Shown in pieces: positions 1 through 8,503 of a stretch of DNA of 26,078 nt (position 1 is the first letter of the stretch; every line of letters begins with the position of its first letter). Below the pieces are notes generated by a model. The model worked only from the letters and a program-made list of their open reading frames with translations. It had not been told where the DNA came from and searched no databases. A program made the position numbers and the translations under genes. The DNA is from Opitutales bacterium UBA7389 (GTDB taxonomy: Bacteria; Verrucomicrobiota; Verrucomicrobiia; Opitutales; Opitutaceae): assembly GCA_002474325.1 (NCBI GenBank), contig DKNL01000183.1, positions 1 through 26,078 on the forward strand, in the 5' to 3' direction.

Positions 1-37
1 AGCTCTCAAACGAATCCTGCTCAGAACGTTAAACGCT

Positions 38-1267
38 ATGAATTGCACAATATTTTCCCTCAGCCTTGTATCTATTGTCACCTTCGGATTGCAGACATCA
101 CGGGCAGATTGGCCCCGATTCCTGGGTCCAAACGGAAATGGAGTCATCGCCCAAGACGATGCTTTCAACTCTGATTGGTCATCGAAGCCGCCAAAGGCAC
201 TCTGGAGCCGCCAAATTGGAATAGGCTGCTCGTCCTTCGCCATAGCTGGAGAAAAAGTTCTCACACTCGGAAATCAGGACAGCAAAGACACCGTTTGGTG
301 TTTCGATAGCGAGGGGGGAAGGGTTATCTGGGAATACACGTACGACGAACCCAAAGGAGCGAAGTACTACACGGGCGGTACATCCTCCACGCCTACAATC
401 GATGGCGATCGCGTCTACACGGTGTCCAAGCAAGGCAAACTATTCTGTTTCGACATCAACTCTGGAGCGGTTCTTTGGCAAAAGGACTATAAGGAAGACT
501 TCGATGGTAAACGCCAAAGTTGGGGTTGGGCCGCGTCGCCTGTCGTCTATGGAGAACTCCTACTAACCGATCCAGGCTCTAAGAAAGGCTCTCTCGTTGC
601 TCTCAATAAACTAACAGGGGAAAAAGTTTGGGCTGCTGGCGATGACGAGCCGGGCTACTCTACACCGGTGATCTATCAGAGTGATGGCACTGACTACGCA
701 GCCGTTTTCCACAAGAAAGCATTGGTTGCCTACGATTTGCAAAACCCAGGCGAACCGGTATTTCGGTTTCCCTGGCGAACAAGCTACGGCGTCAACGCTA
801 CCAACCCGCACTACCTAGACGGGAAATTCTATTTAGGCTCCGGCTACGGCCAGGGCTACGCTGTCATAGATATCACTCAACCGAAACCAGAAATTATCCA
901 CCGTGATCGCGAGCGAGATCTCAAAGTCCAAACAAGTCTGCGGATCAGCGATCGCGTCATTGCCCAATACGGGGGAGACGGAAAGCCCGATGATCTGGTG
1001 GCGATCGATTTCGAATCCGGAAAAACGCATTGGAAACACGATGTGCCTGGCGACCTGGGCAACCCAATTGCCATAGGGGAAAAGATTCTCGTATTCACAG
1101 ACTCTGGACACGTCATACTGGGCGAAGACACTGGAGACTCATTCAAGGAACTGGGCCGTCATCATGCCTTGCTAGGGACCAGTTGGGCCCCACCCGCCTA
1201 TTCCGACGGAAAACTCCTTATCCGCAATAATCAAGGCAAAGCCGTCTGCCTAGACGTATCCAAGTAA
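38..1267 (+). CDS. Secreted PQQ-type beta-propeller repeat protein
   Basis: A 409-residue protein of the PQQ-binding-like (BamB-like) propeller superfamily. The first ~23 residues form a signal peptide (hydrophobic SLVSIVTFGL, then a likely cleavage after SRA), so it acts in the periplasm or outside the cell. The mature protein opens with DWPRFLGPNGNGV, the usual opening of this family in Planctomycetota and Verrucomicrobiota. Blade motifs such as VWCFDSEGGRVIWEY, LFCFDINSGAVLWQ and LVALNKLTGEKVWAA follow at roughly 40-60 residue spacing. No catalytic residues of quinoprotein alcohol dehydrogenases are evident, so a scaffold or binding role is more likely than an enzyme. It is the only complete plus-strand gene here and converges on the SDR gene at 1385-2182. 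Family assignment is secure; function is unknown. Confidence 0.88.
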   Translation: MNCTIFSLSLVSIVTFGLQTSRADWPRFLGPNGNGVIAQDDAFNSDWSSKPPKALWSRQIGIGCSSFAIAGEKVLTLGNQDSKDTVWCFDSEGGRVIWEYTYDEPKGAKYYTGGTSSTPTIDGDRVYTVSKQGKLFCFDINSGAVLWQKDYKEDFDGKRQSWGWAASPVVYGELLLTDPGSKKGSLVALNKLTGEKVWAAGDDEPGYSTPVIYQSDGTDYAAVFHKKALVAYDLQNPGEPVFRFPWRTSYGVNATNPHYLDGKFYLGSGYGQGYAVIDITQPKPEIIHRDRERDLKVQTSLRISDRVIAQYGGDGKPDDLVAIDFESGKTHWKHDVPGDLGNPIAIGEKILVFTDSGHVILGEDTGDSFKELGRHHALLGTSWAPPAYSDGKLLIRNNQGKAVCLDVSK

Positions 1268-1300
1268 ACAAAAGAGCGGTGTATCGCCGAGTCACCACCC

Positions 1301-1371
1301 GTAGCACGGTGCTTCAGCTAGTGCCCCCGTTTAGAAGCATCTATATTGCTCAGGCTAAAGTGCTGAGCTAC
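1301..1371. repeat. Imperfect inverted repeat between convergent genes
   Basis: Arms at 1301-1324 (starting GTAGCACGGTGCTTCAGC) and 1348-1371 (ending AGTGCTGAGCTAC) match in about two thirds of positions when one arm is reverse-complemented. The element fills most of the 117-bp gap between two convergent genes. It could fold in either transcript and act as a bidirectional terminator, or be a REP-like dispersed palindrome. No strong T-tract follows on either side. Confidence 0.45.
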
Positions 1372-1384
1372 TGACGGCCTGCTC

Positions 1385-2182
1385 TCAATCTAACCAAGAT
1401 CCGACCGCCAAGAATCCGCCATCCACTGCGAAGGTTTGTCCAGTTGTATATGAGGATCCTGGCCCCACCAGAAACAACGCCATACCGGTGAGCTCCTCTG
1501 GCGTACCACCTCGCTTCATGGGAATACGTTGATCCAAAAAGGCGACTTTCTTGGGATCGCTGAACAAGCCCGCCTCCGTTAAAGGGGTGCGAATAAATCC
1601 CGGAGCCAGGCAATTTACGCAAATATTGTCTTTAGCCCACTCTAACGCCAAGGTCTGAGTCAACTGACCGACCGCCGCTTTGGTCATCCCATATATCGAA
1701 ATACCTCCTATACCCGTCAGGGTCGTTAACGATCCTATATTCAGAACTTTACCGCAATCTGATTTCTTCAAGTGCGGATAAGCCGCTTGGCAGAGCCAGA
1801 ATAGGCAGTCGAGATTGACTGACATAATGGCTTCGAAATTCTCTTCCGTCACCGCGACAGCTGGCTCTCTTCTATTAGTCCCAGCATTGTTGACGAGTAT
1901 ATCAATTCCACCGAGTTTTTCTACGGCCTGAGCGATCAGGGCTTCCGAATCAGCTTTGCTAGCAAGCGGCTGATTCAGTGGAATCGCAGTTCCACCAAGA
2001 GCAGTAATCAACTGAACTGTATCGGCTACCTTCTGTTCATTGGTCCCATGCACGCCTACCGTCGCCCCCGCTTCCGCGTAGCAGGTTGCGATAGCCTTGC
2101 CAATACCACTGCTGGAGCCAGTTACCAGAGCTCGTTTGCCTTTCAACGAATAGAGACGCTCGAATACATTTTCCGATGACAT
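1385..2182 (-). CDS. SDR family NAD(P)-dependent oxidoreductase (gluconate 5-dehydrogenase-like)
   Basis: A 265-residue classical short-chain dehydrogenase/reductase, the normal length for the family. The Rossmann glycine motif TGSSSGIG is at residues 21-28, the structural NNAG at 98-101, and the catalytic triad Ser151 (NIGSL), Tyr164 and Lys168 (YGMTK). The C-terminal DGGF is also typical. It probably oxidises or reduces a hydroxyl/keto group on a sugar acid or similar small molecule in the cytoplasm. Overall sequence style resembles gluconate 5-dehydrogenase or KduD-type enzymes, but substrate cannot be read from sequence. It is last in the minus-strand series, separated from the metabolic cluster by the PhzF pseudogene, so I do not count it as a cluster member. 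The family call is secure. Confidence 0.93.
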   Translation of the reverse strand: MSSENVFERLYSLKGKRALVTGSSSGIGKAIATCYAEAGATVGVHGTNEQKVADTVQLITALGGTAIPLNQPLASKADSEALIAQAVEKLGGIDILVNNAGTNRREPAVAVTEENFEAIMSVNLDCLFWLCQAAYPHLKKSDCGKVLNIGSLTTLTGIGGISIYGMTKAAVGQLTQTLALEWAKDNICVNCLAPGFIRTPLTEAGLFSDPKKVAFLDQRIPMKRGGTPEELTGMALFLVGPGSSYTTGQTFAVDGGFLAVGSWLD

Positions 2183-2247
2183 TTAGTCCGTGTAGAACGG
2201 AGCATCGGGAATAGCAATAGCCTATCGTGGAAAGATTGAGGCTAGTT

Positions 2248-2319
2248 TTAACATCGCTCATCCGCTTTGCGAATCCGCTGGATCACCTCCGGCATAAAGG
2301 GTCCCGATATATCGGGAAC
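2248..2319 (-). other. Short coding-like remnant upstream of the SDR gene
   Basis: On the minus strand a short open stretch ending at 2248 reads PFMPEVIQRIRKADERC and has an in-frame ATG at 2295. It looks like a protein C-terminus rather than random sequence, but it is closed upstream by a stop near 2320. It may be the tail of a deleted gene that once preceded the SDR gene. I cannot name a family, and it may be chance. Confidence 0.25.
2302..2317. promoter_or_regulatory. 16-bp perfect palindrome, possible operator
   Basis: TCCCGATATATCGGGA is a perfect 16-bp palindrome about 120 bp upstream of the SDR start and next to an AT-rich tract. It could be a dimeric regulator's operator for the SDR gene or part of a hairpin ending transcription through the PhzF pseudogene. 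No T-tract follows on the minus strand, which disfavours an intrinsic terminator. Confidence 0.3.
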
Positions 2320-2328
2320 AAGTTAACT

Positions 2329-3083
2329 CTAAATTTGAATTATATTATAGTGTATTAATAAATACATATTAATCTTTATCGTTATGCAAAAGGTAGCGGT
2401 GAGAATGTCTTTCCCAAGTTTATCAGCCCAATAGGGTGAGAGTGTACAGTGAGCTGAACCGGTTGCTGGATCTTCATCTATCCCGGATTTCGGGGCGAAA
2501 AACCGACTGACAAAATCTTTGGATTCCCCATGGGCCGTGACAATTACTCCGTGCAAGTCGAGCGCCTCCAAAACTCTGAAATCAGGAACTAAGCCGGCCA
2601 CATCAGTTGAGGTTCCGAGCAAAGCAAGGTATTCGCTGGGCCGGTAGCATTCAATGGGCTCAACGCCCAAGCCATCAATCAATGCTTCAGAAGATTCGCA
2701 TCGAGTTCCGCGCTGAATCGGAAAGTTCAAGGATAGACGATCCTCTTCGCGTAAGACTCTCAATAACCCACTTTTCTACTCAAACGCTTTCTCCGATAGA
2801 TCCTAACATTCGTCTTCAAGGAGAACATAAGCCACTGCCAGAGTGGCATGCCGCAAAGATCCACTTCCTTAGTTGAAGTGAACTAACGGAGCCGTTAGGC
2901 GCCTGCTTCCGCCACGAAAAAAGCCGTCTCCGCCAAGTTATTCTCTTCCTCTATGGCTTGCAGCATTTCATCTGGGAACCAGACATCCAAAGGACAAACC
3001 ACCGCGGGATTCCATTGTAAGGGCCTGTACGCAAACGCTTCTATTTGGCAGGTGGGAATTTTCAAGATTCGAGAATTGTCCAA
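2329..3083 (-). pseudogene. PhzF-family isomerase/epimerase pseudogene
   Basis: Two separate reading-frame pieces together make one PhzF-family protein. The N-terminal part (3083-2895) carries CQIEAFAYRPLQWNPAVVCPL and ENNLAETAFF, including the family's catalytic Glu (residue 52). The C-terminal part carries RFFAPKSGIDEDPATGSAHC, a PhzF signature. Between them the reading continues as YRLRWFTxTKEVDLCG(H)ATLA but is broken by TAA where Tyr is expected, TAG where Trp is expected, a missing base in GGC(C)ATGCC of the CGHAT motif near 2850, and two further stops before LREEDRLSLNF. The C-terminus after about 2385 is replaced by AT-rich sequence. A functional relative would be a ~260-290 residue cytosolic diaxial-type epimerase/isomerase. 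The many independent lesions exclude a single sequencing error. PhzF relatives are widespread, so this alone does not indicate phenazine synthesis. Confidence 0.88.
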
Positions 3084-3135
3084 TTAGGCCTTCAACAGAT
3101 TGGAAAGCAGTACGGGACACTGGCCCAATTTAGTC

Positions 3136-6100
3136 CTACGACTCGAAGTCTCGTTGCAGGTCAGCGACGACAGGGGCATTGCCGCGATAGCCTATGTAGG
3201 ACCAGAATGCGGCGTTGAGCAAAATGGCTATGATCAATAGTGAAAGATTGAACACGGGCGCAACGACTCCTAGATGGCTCAATGAAGGAATGATGGACAC
3301 GGTTGCTGCACACAGTCCTACGCCGACACCCCAACCAAAGAGCGAGCGTAACTCAAAAAAAACGATTTTCTTCCGAACCGCGCTGGGGATGCCAATCGCG
3401 TCGAGTAGGGCGAACTCGTGTCGGCGCTCAGAGAGATTGCGAGCCACGACGACGCCCAATCCCGCGCTGCCTAGAATGACGCCCAATCCTCCCAGAACGT
3501 GAAAGATGGCGATGTAGGTATTCTCTACTTCATGAAAGGCCTGCAAACGATCGTAAGCGATCTCGACTTGGCCGCCCCAGGGACTTAGCCAGGATTCCAA
3601 ACGCGCTCTTCTCTCATCCAAATCCCCTTCCCAATCATCGATCAGAAAGAGTTGGTAACCTTCATGTTGCGGATACTTTTCCAGCAGCGTGCTTTCATCG
3701 ATGAGGAGGCTGCCCTGGAAAACCGTATCGCTCAACGCCCCTACCAGTTCCACCTCAAAAGGTCGACCCATGCTATCAGTATAAGTGAGTCTGTCTCCAA
3801 GCTTCCGCTTCAAAGCCCACTGCATAGTAGCGCTATCGATAAATGCCGGTATTACCTCCGAGTCGGTTTCCGTCTTCAACAGATTCCAATCCTGACTGGC
3901 ATCCAGACCTTCACGAATAGAATGAAAGGCAAAAGCACCCCGCTTCCGGAAATAGTCTGATGACAAACCCAGCAAGCGCGGGTTGGCGGTTTGATTGAGA
4001 TTGAAACAACTGGCATCGTCCCCTTCCCCAATACGAATTGGGGCGATCGCTTCGTCGGAAGCAACGTCGAAGAGATTGTCTGAACCTGAATAGTCCGCAG
4101 GGTCGCTCAAGGGAATCGACGTTTCTGTCCAAAATGCAAATCCACCGTATCCGTTTTTCGGATCATTACCGCTCGTATCCTTCTCTTTTCGAAAAGCGGC
4201 AACCGATACTACAAGAAAAACCCCGCAGGCCAACGTACCGACCACTGTCAAGCTGCGCGTGGGACGCCGGCCATTATTGAGTCGGCCCACACGGCGAGCA
4301 TCGATAGATGACCCTTTTGTATCCCGATCCAGTCCGATCCGCGACGCACAAAATCCGATGCCACCAACTAGCCAAAAGAATCCAGCTAGAAAATATCCCA
4401 CCTGGATGGGTAGCATCTGGGATAGGGAAAGGATCAGAGTAACACCGCCAAAAACGATACCGCAAATTCCAACAGTGAGAGACAGCCCACGCTTCCACTC
4501 TCTCCCCATAACGGTTTCCTCGGATCCTTGCTGCAATCGGAAACTCACTTGGATTTTGCTTTGTCTGCGGAGTGTGTACCAAATCGTCGATAAGGCCAGT
4601 AAGATATTAGCCAAGACCCCAATTGCGATGGTTTGAGGAGAGGCCCGGAACGCGAATAAGGATCCAGTTGAGTCCGGGCTCCAGATCGTTTCCAAGAATC
4701 TCAAGATTCCCCAAGTGTATCCAGCTGCTAAGGGCAACGCTAGCAGTGTGCCAATGAGAACTATCATGAACGAGCTGAGTAGTCGCCAGCGACCGATCCG
4801 CTTAGGCCCAATACCCAAGGATACCAGCAAGGCATTTTCCCGATTCACTTGCTGCATGGAAAAGCTAAAAAGCATCGCCACCAAACTCAGTGAAGCTACG
4901 ATCAAAAAGAAACTCATGCTGATAAAGAGGCTTCCAATATCCACTGGCGATACCGCCGAATCCAAGGCTGCCTTTCTAAACGGGAGCGTTCGGGCCCCGA
5001 TCATCCTTGGATCAAGCTGCGAAAGTACTTCGGCACCCAACTCTTCCTTGCTTAGCGATTCAGTCGGGACTCGCAGAGCAGTGTATACCCCCCAGCGGTT
5101 AGCCCATTCCCGCTCCCCTGCTTCCAGGGCGACAAACGCTTTCGGAGCCCCCTTATAATCGTCCCAGTAATCTTCGTCCTTCTCTCGAATTCGATCCAAA
5201 TCCAAAGGCATACCGGCATCCCAATCGGCGGAATCTTCCGCATCGGCAACGCCGGGAAAATCTGGCATCCACAGTCGATCCGCCACCAAGCCTTCGTGAG
5301 GCAGGACAGATTTTATAGTGTAGGATGTCGTCTCCTCGACTAGTTCGCTAGCATCATCGACTACATAGTAGGATAAATCCAAAGAGTCCCCTACTCCAGC
5401 CCCCAGGTCTTCCGCGAGCCAACTCGTTATCGTTGCTTCTCCCGACTGCAGATCGTTACCCAAAAAGGGAGCCGCATTCTCGCCCACGGCAGTCACCATA
5501 GAATACGGTGTATCCTTCTCACCAACACGCAGTGTGTTTGCCAAATAAGTGATTACGGGCTGCGTTTCCGGTATGCTCGACTGAATAGCAGCGGCAATAT
5601 TTTCATCTATAAAAACCCGCTCGCTACGAATCTCGGTAGATTGCGACAACGATATATCAACCACCGACAATCCGTAATCCTCCAAATTCAAATAGGGCTC
5701 AATTTTGGAGAGAAGTTCTTGATCAACCGCCGATTCGAAATCATCAATCGAACCTAGTAGAATCAAATTAGCCCGGTCTTCTCGTTCAACCTGTTCCTGT
5801 ATCCACTGAATCGGGACGAATAGTGTAAATGGCGATATCTGATTAGCCTGCAAACTGAAACGGCCGTACTGGTCTTCGCTGCGAATATCCACAACAGTCA
5901 CTCGAATCCCTATGACGTTGTCCTTGCTTCCCGACAGTGGAGCGTCCCTCGAGAGTAATCCCGGCTTTTCGATGCGCAGTACAAACGCATCACCCACCTC
6001 AAGCTGCAAGCGGTCCGCCAGTCGTTGATTGACGGCAACCGCATTCTCTTTCTCGAAATCGGGTCCTCCGTCGGGCGATGGAGCGAATTCCCAAAATCGC

Positions 6101-6435
6101 TTATCTACTCCCAAAGCCTGAACATTGGGAGCGAGCAAGCCTCGATCTGACCGGGAGGCGCTCCCTCGAAGCATCAAAGCAGGAGCCGACGGGATTCCCA
6201 AGCTGCTTGCTAGGTCGCTAGCGAGGTCCTCTCGAACAAATCCATCCCCAGCAGTCAACAAATACTCTGCTTGCCCAACTCGCAGCGAAGCGAGTCGCTT
6301 TAGAGTCCCACTAATTGAATCCCCGGCGAACAAGGCCCCTATTAAGACCGTGGCACCCATAACAGTCCCCGCAAGCACACCTAGGTGCGACTTTCTATAG
6401 TACCAGAGGCCGTTAACTAGGAACTTCAGTTGCAT
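3136..6435 (-). CDS. Large ABC transporter permease with two FtsX domains
   Basis: A 1099-residue membrane protein. It has an N-terminal transmembrane helix (about residues 18-40, SHLGVLAGTVMGATVLIGAL), a periplasmic region of ~450 residues, a first FtsX-like four-helix domain starting near 500 (SFFLIVASLSLVAMLFSFSM), further helices around 650-700, a second extracytoplasmic domain, and a C-terminal FtsX domain near 970-1090 containing VVVARNLSERRHEFALLDAIG. This is the tandem-FtsX layout of MacB/LolC-like type VII ABC transporters, which couple cytoplasmic ATP hydrolysis to movements in the periplasm (lipoprotein release, export of periplasmic molecules) rather than moving substrate through the membrane. 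Its ATPase is the next gene upstream (6533-7207). The gap to it is 97 bp. The substrate is unknown; position at the end of the cluster suggests export of its product. The start lacks a clear ribosome binding site. Confidence 0.9.
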   Translation of the reverse strand: MQLKFLVNGLWYYRKSHLGVLAGTVMGATVLIGALFAGDSISGTLKRLASLRVGQAEYLLTAGDGFVREDLASDLASSLGIPSAPALMLRGSASRSDRGLLAPNVQALGVDKRFWEFAPSPDGGPDFEKENAVAVNQRLADRLQLEVGDAFVLRIEKPGLLSRDAPLSGSKDNVIGIRVTVVDIRSEDQYGRFSLQANQISPFTLFVPIQWIQEQVEREDRANLILLGSIDDFESAVDQELLSKIEPYLNLEDYGLSVVDISLSQSTEIRSERVFIDENIAAAIQSSIPETQPVITYLANTLRVGEKDTPYSMVTAVGENAAPFLGNDLQSGEATITSWLAEDLGAGVGDSLDLSYYVVDDASELVEETTSYTIKSVLPHEGLVADRLWMPDFPGVADAEDSADWDAGMPLDLDRIREKDEDYWDDYKGAPKAFVALEAGEREWANRWGVYTALRVPTESLSKEELGAEVLSQLDPRMIGARTLPFRKAALDSAVSPVDIGSLFISMSFFLIVASLSLVAMLFSFSMQQVNRENALLVSLGIGPKRIGRWRLLSSFMIVLIGTLLALPLAAGYTWGILRFLETIWSPDSTGSLFAFRASPQTIAIGVLANILLALSTIWYTLRRQSKIQVSFRLQQGSEETVMGREWKRGLSLTVGICGIVFGGVTLILSLSQMLPIQVGYFLAGFFWLVGGIGFCASRIGLDRDTKGSSIDARRVGRLNNGRRPTRSLTVVGTLACGVFLVVSVAAFRKEKDTSGNDPKNGYGGFAFWTETSIPLSDPADYSGSDNLFDVASDEAIAPIRIGEGDDASCFNLNQTANPRLLGLSSDYFRKRGAFAFHSIREGLDASQDWNLLKTETDSEVIPAFIDSATMQWALKRKLGDRLTYTDSMGRPFEVELVGALSDTVFQGSLLIDESTLLEKYPQHEGYQLFLIDDWEGDLDERRARLESWLSPWGGQVEIAYDRLQAFHEVENTYIAIFHVLGGLGVILGSAGLGVVVARNLSERRHEFALLDAIGIPSAVRKKIVFFELRSLFGWGVGVGLCAATVSIIPSLSHLGVVAPVFNLSLLIIAILLNAAFWSYIGYRGNAPVVADLQRDFES

Positions 6436-6532
6436 GCAATTATGTCAATTTTTTAGGGGCACCGCGAGCGACGACCCTGTGAACTTCGGATTTATTCAAC
6501 ACGCTCTTTGCCACTTCCCTAAAGTTTTAGTA

Positions 6533-7207
6533 TTATGCCTGTACCAGTTTCCCCTTGTTCAACTCGTACTTGGCACCCATCCGGTCAGCCAAGGCCTCGT
6601 TGTGGGTGACCGTCACCAAAGTTAATTCGTGCTCCCGATTCAGATTAGCAAACAAGTCGGCAACTTGCTCGCCCATGGCAGGATCGAGTGAACCCGTTGG
6701 CTCGTCAGCCAGAACGATAGACGGGCGATTGACCAAAGCCCTAGCCACGGCTGCTCGAAGACGCTCGCCTCCAGAAAGCTGATACGGCATATAATCCATT
6801 CGATGTTTTAACCCTAATTCGTCAAGTAGCGATGACGCTCGAGACCTCGTAACTTCCTCGCTCTCCTCCCAGCCCCCAGCTAACCGAGGCATTATAGTGT
6901 TTTCCATCACCGTGCATTGGGGCAAAAGGAAATGCTGCTGAAAAACGAATCCCAAAGACTGATTTCGAAATCGAATCCGATCGTCATCGTTCATGGTGTC
7001 AAGGGCCTGTCCGGCAATGGTAACGCTACCACTCGTAGCTGTATCCAGCGTGCCCAAAATATTGAGCAAGGTAGTCTTTCCGCATCCCGAGGGCCCGACG
7101 ATGGCTACGGATTCTCCTTTCGCTACCGATAGCTCCAATTCGTCCAATACAATTATATCACCCGTTGGGCCCGGATACCGTTTTATTAGATGCTCTATTT
7201 CTATCAT
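6533..7207 (-). CDS. ABC transporter ATP-binding protein (LolD/MacB ATPase type)
   Basis: A 224-residue ABC ATPase of normal length. Walker A GPSGCGKTT is at residues 38-46, the Q-loop Gln at 90, signature LSGGER at 144-149, Walker B IVLADEP at 164-170 with TGSLD following, and the switch His near 202 (TVTHNEA). TGSLD and the overall form are typical of the LolD/FtsE/MacB group, which fits the FtsX-type permease gene immediately downstream. A good ribosome binding site (GAGGAA) lies about 12 bases before the ATG at 7207. The gene starts 30 bp after the PaaK-like gene, consistent with one operon. It drives the permease at the inner membrane; the transported substrate is not known. Confidence 0.95.
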   Translation of the reverse strand: MIEIEHLIKRYPGPTGDIIVLDELELSVAKGESVAIVGPSGCGKTTLLNILGTLDTATSGSVTIAGQALDTMNDDDRIRFRNQSLGFVFQQHFLLPQCTVMENTIMPRLAGGWEESEEVTRSRASSLLDELGLKHRMDYMPYQLSGGERLRAAVARALVNRPSIVLADEPTGSLDPAMGEQVADLFANLNREHELTLVTVTHNEALADRMGAKYELNKGKLVQA

Positions 7208-7237
7208 CCGCTTAAGTTCCTCAATTTAGAGAGCGTC

Positions 7238-8494
7238 TCAGATCCAAACGTTCCAACGCCTAGCTTTCATCTCAAAGGTAGGCAGAGTCCCTGACTCTGC
7301 AACTTCAACCTGTATCCTCAAACCGAACACATCGCGCATTCGCTTTTGTACCTGATCGACGAGCTCTTCATCACGCGTGGATGACAGGTTCTCTACCCTC
7401 ACCGCTACCTGAACCATAAAATCCTTTTCATCGATATTAACCTCATACTCTCCTATGCCATCGAACGAACGAATGACCGCATCAATGGCGCTCGGATAGA
7501 GGTTAACACCTCGTACTACGACCATATCATCCGCACGGCCAAGAATGCCTCCATCAAAAGCGATCGCTCGCGGATCCTCCCCTTTGGCGGACACCGGCTT
7601 CACCAAATCCCCCGTACGATATCGGATCAAAGGACAAGCGGCTCTACCCAAAGTGGTAAGAACAAGCTCGCCAACGCCTCCTAGTGCGGTGACCTCCCCG
7701 GAGCTCGTATCCAGCACCTCGATAAAGTAGGTTTCGTGTATGGCCCTAAGTAGTTCTGGGCGATCAGGGTCGGAGTAGGTTACCGGGCCCACTTCGGTCA
7801 TCCCGTGATGATCGAACAACCTGGCCCCACCCCAGCCCTCCTCTATGCGGGCTTTAACCTCCGGAACGCTGCCCCCTGGCTCACCGCCAACGATAATATT
7901 TCTTATTGGACCACCGGTAAGCTCTATTCCTTCTCTCTGAGCGACCGATAAGAGATGCAAGGCATAGGTGGGCGTGCAGCAAAGCCAAGCGGGCTTGTAA
8001 CGCTTTATCATCTGCAGGCGTTGCAAGCTCGTCTGTCCACCCGCCGGTATACATCGAATACCCATCTGGGCTGCCGCCTCAAAAGCCGACCAAAAGCCAA
8101 TAAAGGGCCCAAAGGAAAATGGAAATATAGCGACATCCCCTTCCTTCGCTCCACAAGCTCTCCAAATGATTTTCCAATTCTCGAGCAACCAGTTCCAGCT
8201 TTCTTGGGTGTCGAGCCAGGCAATGGGCTGCCCAGTCGTTCCACTGGTTTGATGGATACGCGTATATTCCTCAATCGGATACGATAGATTGGTTCCGTAA
8301 GGCGGATTGCTTTGATGATCCTCCGCTATTTCGGCCCTGGTGGTGAACGGCATTCTTGCCGAGAACTCTTCCAGCGACTCGAAGCCGCCCAATCCTTGGC
8401 AAGCTTCTAGCTTGGCTTTGTAGAAGGGATTGTTCGACGCGACGACCTCGATCAACCGGTTGAGAGCCGTCAATTGCTTCTCAGCGACATCCAT
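7238..8494 (-). CDS. PaaK-like phenylacetate/aryl-CoA ligase family protein
   Basis: A 418-residue adenylate-forming enzyme of the phenylacetate-CoA ligase family (usual length ~430). The phosphate-binding motif HQTSGTTGQP is at residues 81-90. Further family features are the central HHGMTEVGPV segment, the YRTGDLV hinge-region motif and a C-terminal ligase domain with GRADDMVVVRGVNLYPSAID. It should activate an aryl or acyl carboxylate to acyl-AMP and transfer it to CoA in the cytoplasm. The neighbouring genes include a 4HBT thioesterase, suggesting that an acyl-CoA is made and later hydrolysed. It begins 9 bp after the EamA-like gene and is followed by the ABC pair. The substrate cannot be read directly; an aromatic acid is plausible given the chorismate-lyase-like gene. 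Family call is firm. Confidence 0.9.
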   Translation of the reverse strand: MDVAEKQLTALNRLIEVVASNNPFYKAKLEACQGLGGFESLEEFSARMPFTTRAEIAEDHQSNPPYGTNLSYPIEEYTRIHQTSGTTGQPIAWLDTQESWNWLLENWKIIWRACGAKEGDVAIFPFSFGPFIGFWSAFEAAAQMGIRCIPAGGQTSLQRLQMIKRYKPAWLCCTPTYALHLLSVAQREGIELTGGPIRNIIVGGEPGGSVPEVKARIEEGWGGARLFDHHGMTEVGPVTYSDPDRPELLRAIHETYFIEVLDTSSGEVTALGGVGELVLTTLGRAACPLIRYRTGDLVKPVSAKGEDPRAIAFDGGILGRADDMVVVRGVNLYPSAIDAVIRSFDGIGEYEVNIDEKDFMVQVAVRVENLSSTRDEELVDQVQKRMRDVFGLRIQVEVAESGTLPTFEMKARRWNVWI

Positions 8495-8503
8495 CCGAAA
8501 GCT

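Noticed and set aside
2279..2290. TGGATCACCTCC, identical to part of the 16S rRNA 3' end
   Set aside because: Only 12 bases match, with no rRNA sequence around it; a chance match.
4715..5158. Plus-strand frame of 147 codons, and several similar frames inside 3136-6435
   Set aside because: Antisense shadows of the permease gene; no domain resemblance and no ribosome binding site.
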